Below, piece after piece: positions 40,468 through 53,031 of a DNA stretch of 64,000 bases. The stretch covers positions 124,001-188,000 of the forward strand of contig CAJNDS010002512.1 in NCBI GenBank assembly GCA_905221605.1, written 5' to 3'. Source of the DNA: Symbiodinium natans. Its lineage: Eukaryota > Sar > Dinophyceae > Suessiales > Symbiodiniaceae. Made by a program: the position numbers and the translations under genes. The notes beneath the pieces were generated by a model, which ran no database searches, had not been told where the DNA came from, and saw nothing but the letters and a program-made list of their open reading frames with translations. Position 1 is the first letter of the stretch, and every line of letters starts with the position of its first letter.

Positions 40468-40572
40468 GGGGGGCTTCCGAAATTAAGGGGTACCTTTTTG
40501 GGGTCCTTTTCCAAAGAAGATCCTGCTATTTGCGGTGCAATTATAGGGGCATCCCTTAGTTTCGTAAACCCC
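40468..40572. mobile_element. MITE-like element, family copy 2
   Basis: The left end GGGGGGCTTCCGAAATTAAG and the right end CTTAGTTTCGTAAACCCC are imperfect inverted repeats. Internal GGGGTACCTTTTTGGGGTCC and GATCCTGCTA blocks match, in inverse orientation, the element at 41917-42001. No clear target duplication is seen. Confidence 0.6.
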
Positions 40573-41249
40573 GGGTATGTAGCATGGAAGATTGCTGCTT
40601 GAAGGAACGATGTCCAGAAAGCTGCAGCGGGCAGTTTGTTCAGCGCATCAGTGGCTGTTGCTGAGGCAGATGCGAGAAAAGCGCCTTCACCATTTCGTCT
40701 GCAGGCATCAATGCCTTCCACGATAGCTGCATAGTATAGCTTCTTACAGGTTATATAAGTTTAAGAGGTCAATACTTTGGTTATAGTTTGCAGTTTACGG
40801 CACGGTATGATACAGTATAGCACAGTGCAGTTGTGGAGTGTACAGCTCGCGGGCCTTAAGCTGTCAAGTCTAAGGAGAGGGTTTCGGGTTTGGGGATTGC
40901 AGCCCTGTGTTTATAGGTCCAGCAATCATCGGCCTCAGTGTGGGCAAACGCTGCTCTGCGGGACTACTTCAGAAACTGTTCGGCAAAGCATGTGTCACCG
41001 GCGCATAGTTCAGACAGCGTGCCCTCATCGACGTGACAGCTGAGGCTACTTGCGCTTCCACAAAGGAGCAGTTATGATGTCGGACGAGGTCGACGCAAGC
41101 TGAGGCCTCAGGTCAGCTCTGGGCAATCAAATCTCTCTCCCACTCTCCCTTTCTTCCTCTCTCTCCCTTTCTCCCTCTCTCTCTCTCTCGCTCTCTTTCC
41201 GCTGCCTGTCTTGCCAGCATTGATCTGTCCGTCCGCCAGACGCCATAAG

Positions 41250-41356
41250 CTCTGAGAGCGGTTGAGCGGGCTGCAGCTGAAATCCGAGGCGAACCAAAGC
41301 TGGGGAAGAACCTTCGCAGCGCTCTCAGACTCTCAGCCAGCCTCGATGCTCGATGG
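41250..41356 (+). CDS. Single candidate exon, unknown protein
   Basis: A long pyrimidine tract (TC-rich, about 41130-41240) and an AG at 41248-41249 precede a clean frame, LRAVERAAAEIRGEPKLGKN then LRSALRLSASLDARW. A GT donor follows at 41357. The residues are helical and Ala/Arg-rich. No neighbouring exon was found, so the gene is unidentified. Confidence 0.3.
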
Positions 41357-41916
41357 GTCTGAGAACACCACGCGTGCAACATGCGTGCAAGTGAAGAATC
41401 TAGAGAGCTCACTCCGAACCTTGTGTATCACTTTTAAGACGGGAAGACGGCTGTAGGCCCACCAGTGTAGGCTATCAGGGCCACAGGATATGGGCCATGT
41501 GCAGTGTCACCCGCCCTCTTTGCAGTCTTCGAGCCGATCACGATCATGCCGGCTGTGGCTTCTCAGCTGAAGACCAGCGGACGATGCTGGAGCCCTAGCG
41601 GCCGAACAAACTTCTGAGACTAGCAGCGGCTGGCATGACGTGGCAGTGTGGAGGCAAGCAGATCATCAAGCAATCGCTACAGTGTTCGGCTGCCGCTGGT
41701 GGACAGGCTGTGTGTGTGTGTTCATTCGCAAGCGGTCTAACAATGGCAATGGCAGGCCTTGTCTTAAACACTGAGCAAAGCTGCCTTCTTTATCTTCAGC
41801 CTTTCTGCTCCCTAGATTCTGCAGTGCCACGTAGCAGGCAATCGATGCCTTTGCTGACTTCACGGAGCAAAGCCGCTCAGTCGCAATTCTCGGTACTCTG
41901 CTGCTGGAGAAGATAT

Positions 41917-42001
41917 GGGGGTTTGCGAAAACACGGGACCCCTAGTAGGATATCCTTTTTGTACGGACCCCAATAAGGTACCCCGAATTTCGGAAATCCC
42001 C
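41917..42001. mobile_element. MITE-like element, family copy 3
   Basis: This 85-bp element has inverted ends GGGGGTTTGCGAAA and TTTCGGAAATCCCC. It is flanked by ATAT on both sides (41913-41916 and 42002-42005). Read on the minus strand it aligns with 40468-40572 through CCGAAATT, GGGGTACCTT and GGGGTCC. Confidence 0.65.
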
Positions 42002-42005
42002 ATAT

Positions 42006-45000
42006 GATATATCGATGTTTAGTACGGGCCTGGCAGCTGCGGAAAGTCCTGGAAAGGCACCGACACCGACAACCCGCCAAGGGCTCAGACTCCGAGCCCT
42101 GGCGCTGAGCACATCCTGTCGTTGCTCACTTGTCCGATACTTATCCGCCTGTGCTCAATAACATCACAGTCACAATCACCACCAATCAGCATCGCCTCCA
42201 GCACCACCGTCATCGTCGTTGACACCATCGGCATCAATCAAGAGGACGACGACGACAATAGAAATCACAGGAACTTCTGCAACGCTGAAAATGTGACCAG
42301 CCGACAGCATTCAGGAAGATCAGGAAAGAGTCGCATCACATTTGTTGATGCCGATTGCTCCGGATCATGCGCAGCATATCTGGAATTTGGACATGTCTAG
42401 TTGCAGACATTTGGGCAGACATGACCATTCACTGCCCCGAGGGATTCCCCACTCATTAAGGCTGCAGCAAGAAACTACTACACTTATGACTTTGTTTGGC
42501 AAGCCTGGTTCCTCGACGTTGCCCTTGAAGACATATTCCAGCGCTCTCACATTCCTGCACCAGTCACAAGAACAAGCAGAAAGCGGGGGCAATGAGGATC
42601 TGCAAGCTGTTGTCAGAGACTAGGGCCTAGCACCAGCGATCAGGCCTGGTTGCTACTACTACCAGCATGTGATTTCAGCGCCAGACGACGGCAAGGGTGC
42701 CAGGAGCCCGTGCGGAGACATGCCGGCCATTAGTCATTGATCAGCAAGCACATTGCAATGCCTGAGGCCAACTACAAAGGCTTGCCAGCAACAGTGGTGC
42801 TGACATGGTTTCGAGGTTGCTGGTTGCTTGGCTAGGCCTTCCCATTTGTGATTCACGCAAGAGGACTTGCTCATGGGACCTTGGGAAAAGAAGTTCAAGA
42901 AGCGACATGGAGCAATCAAATGCAAGAACGAGCCAAACGCGACTTTGCCGTGCCAGGTGTCCAGACTCGCTATGAACCTCCTTAGCTCCGACTCTGAGGT
43001 TCGGCTGCCTGTGGCGTAGCTTGGATAAGAGACGCATAGTTAGGCGTGAAAGAAACATCGTGAAACTGGAAAACATGAATCACAGGACTAGGCACTAGTC
43101 ATGAGAGTGAAATCAGACCGCACTGGAAGGCCGACTACTCCAGTTTCGCCGACTGCTCGGTCAAGATGCCATGCCTTTGTCGCTTGGTCTTTGCAACCAG
43201 GGGCGTGGCGTAGGCACTGACCGTGCTTCAGGAAAGAGAGCTAGCCACCGGAAACTGCGTGTGCTATGTCATACTCTTTCGAAAATCCGTTGCTGTGTGA
43301 GAAGCCATGACAGGCTTTCACCTTTCCGATAGCAAGGCATACCCCACGAAGCCACGCCTTGTGACCGATTGATTCATGTGGTCAATGTCAAAAAGTCCCG
43401 TTTTGAGTCCTACTAGACAGCCCCTGAAATAATCAAGGGACCCGAAAAGAACGACTGACCGTGCAGGAGGGCTTTCGAGTATGGCAGGTGTTGTTGAATC
43501 GGAAACCCCAAGCCCTAAGTCCTCTCTACTACAACAGCAACCCGTTCAGAGTTTAGGGTCGGCCAGGGCAACTTAGCACAACAGGAACTCCCACTCACGA
43601 AACTCTGGCAGAAGGTGGCAAATAAATACTCTGGACTTTCATGGCAGCTGAGGCAGCAAGTAGACACCGTGCGTGGCGCTGAGTGTTCAGCATCGCCGCA
43701 CAGTTTACTGCTTGAGCAGCCCAATTCCGACAGCAAAGGGCTGTTAGCCGCTGCCACTCCTCAAACTGGTGTGGCAGTGACACTTGGTCTCGTCTGTTGC
43801 GAGCGCAAAAAGGAGCGATGCAAGATCCAAAGAAGCCTCAGCTGGGTTCTAACCCTGAGGGTAGCAGGTCCCCCAATCTCTCTAAATCATCGGCCCTTGC
43901 TGTGCTCCTCTTCTACAGCCGCCCCGTGTACTTGTAGGCACCCAAAAGGGGACCATGCTTCTGGATCATGGGAATGGCTTGATGATGCTCCGCAGATACT
44001 CCAAACTCATAGCCACACAGCTGTTTACGATTAAAGAATAACAAGGAGAGTGCCATCTGGTGTAAGTGCGGCAGTGTGCCGTTGTGGTCCATTGTGCAGG
44101 TTGCCAGTGACGGCCGCACCAGACGCTAGCAGGCAGAGAAGACGGTCCGTCCGAGCAGCTGGGGAGTGCGGCTGCCGGCAAAGAAGACCTCGCCATCTCC
44201 GGGTATACAACATTCTGCGGCAGTTTTACACTCTAGATATCTCTGGATGTACCTCAACTACAGGAATCTGAGAGCCTGATGATGTCCAACCCACGTTCTG
44301 GTGCAGGGTGCCGCCTCAATCGGCAGGGTGCTCGGGCGCTGATGGAGTCAACATCAGAACACTGCGAAGCTTCGAACACGTTTGGAATGCATCCTCTGCA
44401 GAGGCCACGGGATGCTGACCTGGACGGTAGCATCTTCCCAGAGTATGCCACAGTTACGCACAAATCCAGTGCCCCCAAGGCGCGCCTCACCAGAACGAAC
44501 CTGACACAAAGTCGGGTGGCCCGCGGCTTAACTTTCCAATGGCATGTGTTATCTCCAGTCCCTCACTCGCTCTGTTTCCCCCCCTGCGTGCAGGTGATGC
44601 CCGTTCAAGGCACGCGTCGGACTCCCAAACCAGCGGCCCCGGTAATTTATTGGGGTCCTTGTAACAAGGGGATACTACGATTGGGGGGCCTGTCCTGATT
44701 ACCCCCCCATGTTTCTCGCAGATCTCGAGGTCCCAGACCGAGTTCATCTCCTTCCCCGAGAGACTCGGATTGCGCTCAGCAAATTAGGTATATAGGGACT
44801 ATGTAGACTATATAAGGGACATGAGAGAGGTTTTGTAGGGAAATCAAATTTAGGGTCCCTTCTAGGGGTCCCTCCTGATACCCCTTAAACTGCCTTAAAC
44901 CTTGAATCCCAAGGTCCCCAAGCCCTAAGCCCGGTGCCGAGGACGCGTGCTACGGAGCGCCCCAACTGCTGCGACAGCTGCCGGATTCCCAGATGTTGTT

Positions 45001-46577
45001 GTGGGTGGTGCGTGTGCGAGAGCTCAGGCGGTTTGGATGTACCAGGGCTTATTGGGCTTATGAGGGTTTGGGGTTTTAGGGTCCTGCCTCCAGGGTCAAC
45101 CAAGACGAGCGCTGCAACATGCTCACTCGGCACGAGGCCTGCTCGGCAAGCCGATCGCTCCCAGAGAATTCTACCATAAATTGGTGGGTCGCGTTTTGGG
45201 TACATTTTGGTACATTCTGTCAAGGGACCTTAGGGGTTATTTGGGGGTTATTTAGTGTTATTACCCTCCCCCTTCCCCCAAATTCTTGGTCCCGTTAACT
45301 CAGCTCAGGATTCACATTCAAGCACACGATCCCTAAAACCCAAAGAAGACATCTCGCTGCCAGCCCATTCTCAAGTACGAGAATCTAAGAAAAGGCCAAT
45401 TCAGAGCCCCCCTGGCAATGTCGTCTGCTAAAGCCGCTAAACCTCATGGTGCTCCGAACGTTCTTCTGGCGCAGGGGTGGATACCACGGCGCAGGGCCCG
45501 GTGCCTAGCAGACCGAGAATTGGCAGAACCAAACAACCAAAAGCGGGCTTCTCCGAGGCCCCGCGCCAGTCGCACCTCTCTCCACCGGCCTCCGACACTG
45601 GGTCTCCATGTCTTCAATCCCACAGCAGGATCGGAAGAGTTCAGGGTTTAGGGTTTAGGGTAGACGTTCGATTTGTTTATTGACTCAGGAACATGTCACC
45701 GAGCCACCGACAGATACGCCTTAGTTCGCAGCCTGTTTTGCCAGGAATCCACTGCCAGTCTGCTCCAGGCCCACCAAGAGCTGCGATGACTCAGCATTTC
45801 TACGCACATCAGGGGTCCCTTCATTTAGTGGGGGGGGGGGGGGGGGGATGGTCAAGCTAAGTGCTTTTAAAACTTTAGGGGGTACCAAGGCCGAGTGCAT
45901 TGCAGTATTTTGGCATCACCTCCGAAGTATGTGCTGGCCTCTGTGTTCGCCTTGTTGCTGTTGCATAGTCTGCTATGTACTGAACTTATTGTGCTATGAT
46001 CTGTTGCTTTGACTCGCTTGTTCTGCTCTGTCTAACGTAGTCACGGTTACCACGATTTGTGCTGCCCATGTCCTTCTTCATTCATCAAACAACAACGAGG
46101 GGAACATTGACCCGTTCCTGATCGTGATGCGTTGAGTTGGTAAGGCAATCTAGGGCTCCTATTTCGAAGGCGCAGACCATCTAGACAATTTCCAAAAGAG
46201 TGATGAATCAAGCCGAACCACAGCCGCGTGACGCGTGGTCGGCGCCTAAGCCCGCGTGAGCCAGCACTTTCCCCACACTGCCCCCGCGTAGCCGAAGTAA
46301 AAGTTCCTTCACCCGTAGCCTGCATAGAAGGTCGCCAAAATGACACCAACCCAAGCAGTACGAAAACACATCAAGTGCGTTTGTCGCTTTGCATGTGGCC
46401 TAGGTCAGTGAGGGGGGTTGGGGGTGGGGGTCCAGGCCATGAAAAGCACTTGGGGCACCCTGTACACTCCCACGTGGTTACGCGGGTATCACATGTAGAA
46501 TCCCACATGATTTCGCTCGGATGCATGCGGCGTGCAACCTTGGGTGCTTGTGTCAGGCTGCACGCTCAAGGGCTTCC
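42006..46577. other. Unassigned DNA with short repeats
   Basis: No gene is supported. Items seen: a likely related inverted-repeat element at about 44637-44710 (GGTAATTTATTGGGGTCC to CTGATTACCCCCC); AG-ending telomere-like bits at 45643-45661; a poly-G run at 45831-45847; a GGGG/CCCC inverted stretch near 45220-45290. On the minus strand 46215-46319 reads RVKELLLRLRGGSVGKVLAH after a TATGCAG acceptor and may be an exon of the minus-strand gene at 46.6-46.9 kb. Confidence 0.4.
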
Positions 46578-46936
46578 TTAGTCACTCAGCCAGTCGCTCA
46601 AGAAGGCCCGATTTTCAACTCCATCAAGCTCATACAGCGGATGCATGATGACGCACGTTGCACGTTGCATGCTCCAAAGGTACATCGCCCATCCCTCCGG
46701 CCGCAGTGAGCTCACATTGTATGTCTCCGCATTTCTTGGCTCTTGGCCGCTGAGCCACTTGCTTATTCTTTGCATGTCTTTTGAAATCTCAGGCTCCCGC
46801 CAGGCTCGTTTCGGCAAACGCCTTGCGAGCACTGGAGCCAATGCTGCAGGCGCGGAGCCGAGGGGAAGATCAACTACCGAGTTTAATTTGAGCACTGCAC
46901 CCTTCAGGATGTTGCGGATTTTGGTCGCTGCCTCAT
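46578..46936 (-). CDS. Minus-strand exon of an unknown protein
   Basis: On the minus strand an acceptor (GTTGCAG, ending at 46937) opens a frame reading DEAATKIRNILKGAVLKLNS, then VVDLPLGSAPAALAPVLARR, then EISKDMQRISKWLSG. A canonical donor (AAT|GTGAGC) falls at 46716/46715, so the exon may be 46716-46936. Alternatively the frame reads through to a stop at 46578 (tail NRAFLSDWLSD). Composition and flanking sites are exon-like. I recognise no family. The opposite strand also has a long frame (46645-47079), but without splice-site support. Confidence 0.4.
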
Positions 46937-47766
46937 CTGCAACGATACACAAGTCGAATCTGCCCACCGGACACAGGTTTATTCAAGACTGCCGTCAAGT
47001 AGTCATGAAGACTATTGCAAGCCCTTCTGAGTTGCATCATATGCATCAGCTTTTGGCTTCGCAGTGCTTCAGGTTCTGAAGATGGATCTTGTTCTATTTG
47101 TCTAGGCGCCGACCTCAGACGTGCACAAAATCGCTTAATGTGAGGCAGCCAAAGTTGCGGTTAGGACGTTCAGGGGGACGGACCTACTTTGCACATGCGC
47201 CAGAGCAACTTCGCAGACCAGTTCCAGACCAAATCCTCCGCAGCCGGCTCAAGAGACGTGCCCGGCATCAGCAGCAGGCCATGGCATCTTGCCAGCACGA
47301 GCTCGTACAAGTAGATCGCACGTGGGTATCAATCGGTCATCTCAATCATTGCCGGATGTTCTTCGACATACTGTGAAACAGCCAAGGCGCGACTGATGTT
47401 GCCACTGGCCGCAGCTTGTTTGAAACAGAAAGCTCACAAGAAGATATTCTTGAGATCTGCTTGAGTTCTGCCCATTTCTACCATCCCTTTCCACACAGGT
47501 CCTGGCCGCACTGGCCACACTGGTGTCTACTCTGGCCTCAGGCGCTGCTTTCGTTGCCAGCGCCCCGCGATCAATAGCCACACCGACAGTGGCTGGAGTC
47601 AAGGACGGGATCTTAACGCAGTGCGATACATGCACTCCTGAGCACACGCAGAGCCCTCATCTGAGGCTGCGCAGACGCCAAAACCAGACTTTCAGGCGGC
47701 AAAGGGGCTGAACGAGAGTGTGAAAGCAAAGGGTCGGGCTAGACGAGTCTCGGTGTGTTGAAAAAG

Positions 47767-47949
47767 TCGTAGTAGTAGAGTAGTAGTAGTAGTAGTCGTC
47801 GTCGTCGTAGTCGGCGTCGTAGTAGTAGTAGTAGTAGTAGTAGTAATAGTAGTAGTAGTAGTAGTAGTAGTAGTAGCAGTAGCAGTAGCAGTAGCAGTAG
47901 CAGTAGCAGTAGCAGTAGCAGTAGCAGTAGCAGTAGCAGTAGCAGTAGC

Positions 47950-48028
<79 letters not shown>

Positions 48029-48095
48029 TAGCAGTAGCAGTAGCAGCAGCAGCAGCAGTAGCAGTAGCAGTAGCAGTAGCAGTAGTAGGAGAAGA

Positions 48096-48155
<60 letters not shown>

Positions 48156-48159
48156 CAGC
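47767..48159. repeat. (TAG)n microsatellite with CAGTAG hexamer core
   Basis: About 390 bp of TAG/GTA trinucleotide repeats enclose a CAGTAG hexamer block (about 47875-47955) and a CAG-rich interruption near 48030-48085. It gives repeat-only open frames on the minus strand, which are not genes. Confidence 0.95.
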
Positions 48160-51118
48160 TCTGGCATTTAGGACAATGGAGAAACAAGCGGAGTGTAGAG
48201 CTGATGGGTGGCAGTAGCACTGCAATGGTAGTCGTCCTTCAGCATGAAACTGCGTGCCATCAAGCCCCTGATTGAGACTGCAAGCGCGTCATTTGCTGGC
48301 CTGGGAGTGACTGCTGGCGTGGTGGCCGTCGCTGCGGGCGCCGCAATTGTTCGGCGTTCCCTCGTCGCGCGGCAACTTCGTTTGGCAGGGCAGGACAGAT
48401 TCCAGATTCCGACATGCTGGATTTTGCCCACTTTGCTTCGCGAACATGTCACATGAACTACTTGTAATCATGAAAACCTCTTGTCGGTCAGCTCCAAGAT
48501 GCCGTGCAAAATTGAATTGATCGTGAGGACATTCCGCGCAGCCTGGCCACATCGTTCTTGAAGGACCATTCAGGAATCCGTATGTTCCCTCCGTGTGCAG
48601 GACAAGCCGCAGAGCAACGGAGATCGTTGCGAAATGTGATGAAACCGCTGCCAGATATGTTTGGGTCCCTGCCGAGGTAACAAGCAGCTGGCCTTCGCGT
48701 TGATTTGTAGCATCTTCGGCCTTGGCAGGACAACAGCCTCTTAGCTGCACAGGTGCAGACTTGCATACGCAGTACTGTCAGATACATGAAGTTGTAGGAG
48801 AGGCTTTAACTCAAACTGTGTGTGACTGGTGGCAACAGCAATGCAACACTTAGCAGTAGAGCCAGACGATGTTGGCACAAAGATGCACAAAGGTTCCAGC
48901 CAAGAGAGTTGTTAGCAGATTGATTTTTTAAACTACAGATGACGGAGAGGGGAGGTTGCGTTGCCAGCGGACTTGGGCTCATGGAGACTTTCGGAAGCAA
49001 AGGTCTGGGGGTACAGAGGCCAGAGACAAAAAGTAAGTGAAGACCCATGACATCTCATGACTCCACCCAAGGCTTTCAAGATTTGCATCGACTGCGACAT
49101 CGATCCTTACAAGCCTCCTGCCTTCATTCATGAGACCTGAAGTGTCACCTGGCGGCGGGATCCATTCGTTCATATGTGCACAAGCTCCGACCGTACCGTG
49201 CACATTCCCCCACGATGAGTGGGCCCATTCCTTCAGGATCGTGTCCGAGTTGTCTGAAGAGGAGGCCCGGGCTGCCAAGCGGTGTACGTTCAAGAAACAA
49301 CTAAGAGCACACCAGAAGTGACAACCTCCAATCTGCGTAAGGGTTCAAGAAATCACAACAACGATGTGCCAGGAATTCCGTCTGGCTGAAGAAATGGGCA
49401 ACTACGTGCTAGAGAACCCTCTGCGTCGCATGTACAAGGCGAGCCACTGCAGTCTTCGGGACCAATGAGAGAAAGTGTGCTTGGTGACATGTAGTCACAG
49501 AATATCAAAGGTCTCAGGGCTTCAAGCAATACATGGAAGCTGGCAGATGCGGTAAATCCGTACTCGACGGGCTCCGGTCGAATCGTCCAGTTTCACCTTC
49601 GTCTCCCGCAAATCGATGAGTTACATGTGAGCTCTTGAGGCAAACTGCAAGGCCTTGCTGGCCATCAAACATAGGCAGGGAAAGCGACATGCATAGGTAG
49701 AGTGCCTGTCAGCGGTGCCCCCATATTGGGTTGCAGAAGCTATCCTGCTCATCATCAGGTTATAGTTTGGCTGCATCTGCTTGTAAAGCTGGCTAATTAC
49801 CAGCGTTCTGTCCTGCCAAACGCGCGTGGGAGGCGCGGCGTTCGCATGCAGAAGGGCTTGCCCGTGCACTTCCAGAGAAGTAAGACGAACAACCGCACCC
49901 TGGAGCGATCAGACCATCTGAATCCTGTGTTGCCACTCGCGCATACTCGCGCATGACTGCGACGCACACCTGTGTTACCGTGGTTGCAGACTGTCTTTGC
50001 TGGTGACCGAGGCAATGCTCGCAAGCTGAACCCCGGCCGATTCTGAGACTCTGAGACTCTTCATTGGCAGTGTAGTTTGGCCAAGACGTGCCAACACCCA
50101 TTGCTATGGCCTTGCTATGGCCCCACCCTCGACATCCTTCACAGCGTCCCCAACCTCCTCAAATGCACTCAACTAGCAGACTGACATCAAGACTTGATAT
50201 CAGATTTCCTCTCACACTCACACGGCGCACTTCAGCTCCGCCTGCGAGCTCCCAAAAAGCTTGCTTTCGTGGTTTGATTGTGGCCATATGCGCTGTGACC
50301 ATGACCTGGCCTTTCTGCGCAGGCACTCTGCTGCGCTACTCTCTGACTGCTGGCTGCTACTAGGGATCCTTGTAGTGTTTGGAAACGCCTGAGAAATCTG
50401 GAACTGGAGGAAGGACAAATCTCAGGTTCTCTGAGGAGTTCAGGGCACATGTGGGTGTCAGATTCAGGTGCCGATGCGAGCGAAGTCACGGAACTTCGCT
50501 GTGGCAATCGGTAGTGAGCCAAGTGGGCCAAGAGAGTCTTCCACAAGCTTCGCTTCTGATTCTCTTTTCACTTGTCATTTTGGGGGTACAGCTAAGAAGC
50601 GCCAATGGGCGTTCACAAGCTTTCACTTCTTCACAGCATGTGGAGGCATCCTTTGGACACTTGTGGACAGTTTTTCCGGCCGCAGCATTTGTTTCCTCTT
50701 TCCAGAATCCCCTCATGTGTCTCAGCCGGGCGCCAGCTTCCGAGACGAACGGGCCTTGGAAACTTGCGTTGCGCATGGACTGCGGAAACACTCTGCACCA
50801 GCAGCTCAGATCAGGGCCGAGTCAGAGCATGCTCGTCAAGCCTGAGCAATGCCAAGATTCAGCTCTAAGGCTTCACACTCTGTAACATGGACAAGCATCC
50901 CATCCCATGTGTGTGTCAGTTCGTTTGCCTGTGTCATAGGCTGCCTGAGACAGCACACCGCACCAGGTGCACTTACGGTACAGCAAGTTGGAGAATTGAA
51001 GTCTGAGGCCATGTCGCTCGGATACAGCGGCGACTCGCCCCCTGCCTCACCATCGCCATCGCGGCGGGAGGTGACCTGCTGAGTGTTGACACCCCCCCCC
51101 AGCTCCCAGCATTTTTAA
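48160..51118. other. Unassigned DNA
   Basis: No gene is firmly supported. The ATG at 48244 opens a 70-codon frame with a hydrophobic stretch (FAGLGVTAGVVAVAAGAAIV) that could be a first exon with a membrane anchor, but nothing confirms it. KICIDCDIDPYKPPAFIHET (about 49076-49135) is another exon-like fragment. A C-run lies at 51091-51099. Confidence 0.3.
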
Positions 51119-51497
51119 ACTATATTGTACTATACTATACTATACTATACTATATTATACTATATGATACTATATTATACTAGATTTTGTTATATTATAC
51201 CTTATTATACTATCATCCTCTTCCTCTTCAGCTCTGCGAGGCCGCAGCCAATGCCAAGAAGCACAAGGGTGGTGTGGAGCGTCTCATGCTCTCGGTCCGA
51301 GCGAAGATTGGGGATGCCTTGGACATCGACGGCCTGCCGAAGGCCTTGTCACAGTTTCAGCTCAGCTCAGCGCACTAGCTATACTATACTATATTATAGT
51401 ATTTTTTTGCTGTATGAAAGTATATTATAGTATATTATACTATATTATTGTATATTATACTATATTATACTAGTTTGTACTATATTATACTATGCAT
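51119..51497. repeat. TATAC / TATTATAC repeats flanking an exon
   Basis: Pentameric TATAC with ATTATAC variants occupies 51119-51215 and again 51380-51497. The 160 bp between them is unrelated, GC-rich and exon-like (separate entry). Confidence 0.85.
51231..51378 (+). CDS. Exon of an unknown protein between two TATAC repeat blocks
   Basis: A pyrimidine-rich acceptor (CCTCTTCCTCTTCAG, ending 51230) opens the frame LCEAAANAKKHKGGVERLML, then SVRAKIGDALDIDGLPKALS. It ends in TAG at 51376-51378. GC-rich codons contrast with the AT repeats on both sides, which therefore look intronic or 3'-flanking. A second exon-like stretch, EAAQLLAEAEALLRKGR after GCATCGCAG (about 51559-51610), may belong to the same gene if splicing occurs before the TAG. 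The family is unknown. Confidence 0.4.
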
Positions 51498-51631
51498 GTA
51501 AGTTGGTGCTCGGAACATCTGGCCCGTCTGGCAGCTTCGTCCTTCGCGCATCGCAGGAAGCTGCGCAGCTCCTGGCCGAGGCGGAGGCGCTTCTGCGGAA
51601 AGGCCGATCCTGTCCAGGGATTCTCAGACTG

Positions 51632-51726
51632 GGTTTAGGGTTTAGGGTTTAGGGTCTAGGGTCTAGGGTTTAGGGTTTAGGGTTTAGGGTTTGGGGTTTA
51701 GGGTTTAGGGTTTAGGGTTTAGGGTT
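51632..51726. repeat. TTTAGGG telomere-like array
   Basis: About 13 units of TTTAGGG with a few variants (GTCTAGG). A further short block lies at 52643-52669. Confidence 0.9.
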
Positions 51727-52217
51727 GCAGTAGAACAGCATGCAGCCATATACAACCCATTCTCAAGGCGAGCAAGAATTGGCGAAGCCGCGCTTGGAGC
51801 GGATAGTCGCCGGCATTGATGCTGAGGATCCTTGCCGTGCGGTTCTAGTCGGAACACGTGTTTCACTTCGCGTGAGAGACGCAGGACATGTTTCATGGCG
51901 CAGATGAACACGCAAGGCACAAAGCTCAGAGCCACAGGGAGGTCATTTTGCCAGAGATCTGTCGCGAGCCAGGCGGTATCTGATGCATACCTTCACAGAT
52001 CTGGACCCTGATGCAGCTGCCGGACACCAGGTGCCACGTCATTCTGCTGCTTCCGAATTCTGACACATGACCGCCCTTGCGATGCTACAGTCTATGCTGC
52101 ACTCCCTCCCGTAGCTGCTAGGCCACTTCGCCAAGTCGACGAGCATCCTTGCAGCAAATTCTTACAGTGGTTCGTAGTCTTTGGCCACAGCAGTGAGGTC
52201 GAACAGACCATGACAGC

Positions 52218-52439
52218 TTGCCGCAGAAAGGTGCAACCAGGCGAGACGGTTTCTTCGCCAAAGGCAAGCGCCAAACAGGCCTTGTCGGCCGTCTGCGCGC
52301 ATCCAAATTGCCATTGTTGCAACCTAGCGATGGCCAGGCGCTACACGCCGAAAACGTCGCCAAGCTGCTTGAGAAGGCTTTGCAGTTACCAGGGAGATCA
52401 AGCCTCAAACTGAACAACGCCATGACCTTCAATGTCTGA
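52218..52439 (+). CDS. Possible C-terminal exon, unknown protein
   Basis: The frame reads RRDGFFAKGKRQTGLVGRLR, then SDGQALHAENVAKLLEKALQ, and ends LNNAMTFNV at a TGA (52437-52439). It is exon-like in composition but opens without a clear acceptor, and the minus strand is also open. It may join the 51231 exon, but no junction was confirmed. Confidence 0.25.
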   Translation: MPQKGATRRDGFFAKGKRQTGLVGRLRASKLPLLQPSDGQALHAENVAKLLEKALQLPGRSSLKLNNAMTFNV

Positions 52440-52679
52440 TGTGTAGAAGATATTCTGTCTTTGGACATTACCATCCGTACACCCTAAACCCTTAAGATTC
52501 CTATAACAAAAGCCAAGGCTACACAGCCGGGAAGCTTTGGTGTCCCTGCCAGGCCGGGCATTTTGACTTCGACGCGCTCGCCTTCGCGGCGCTGCCCGAG
52601 GTAGGATGGCTCCGGGCACACCAAGAGAGAGCATGCCCACATGGGTTTAGGGTTTAGGGTTTAGGGTTTTTGGTTTTGA

Positions 52680-52859
52680 GGGGTTCCGAGATTAGGGGGA
52701 CCTTGTCGGGTCCTTGTTACCAGGGAATCCTACTATTGGGGGGGGGGGGGGGGGGGGGGNNNNNNNNNNNNNNNNNNNNNNNNNNNNNNNNNNNNNNNNN
52801 NNNNNNNNNNNNNNNNNNNNNNNNNNNNNNNNNNNNNNNNNNNNNNNNNNNNNNNNNNN
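52680..52859. other. MITE-like copy running into poly-G and an assembly gap
   Basis: GGGGTTCCGAGATTAG, then GGGTCCTTGTTACC and GAATCCTACTATTGGG, matches the MITE family at 40.5 and 41.9 kb. It runs into 22 G (52738-52759) and then exactly 100 N (52760-52859). The round number marks a scaffold gap of unknown true length. The element's right end is missing. Confidence 0.85.
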
Positions 52860-53031
52860 TGGTCTACGCCCCACGAAATGCGCCTGCCTGAACCTGGCGA
52901 AGTGCCAAGGCTGGCAGCAACGCGGTTCATGAACTTCCCCCGAGCCACTTGTGAACGGTGAGCGACTTCGACGGTTACTCTTTTTGTAATATTTCCGGAG
53001 AGGGAGCGCCCCAGGTGCCGAGCGGCGCCCC

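Noticed and set aside
47657-48225. Minus-strand poly-Tyr, poly-Thr and poly-Leu frames
   Set aside because: Three frames of the TAG microsatellite; not genes.
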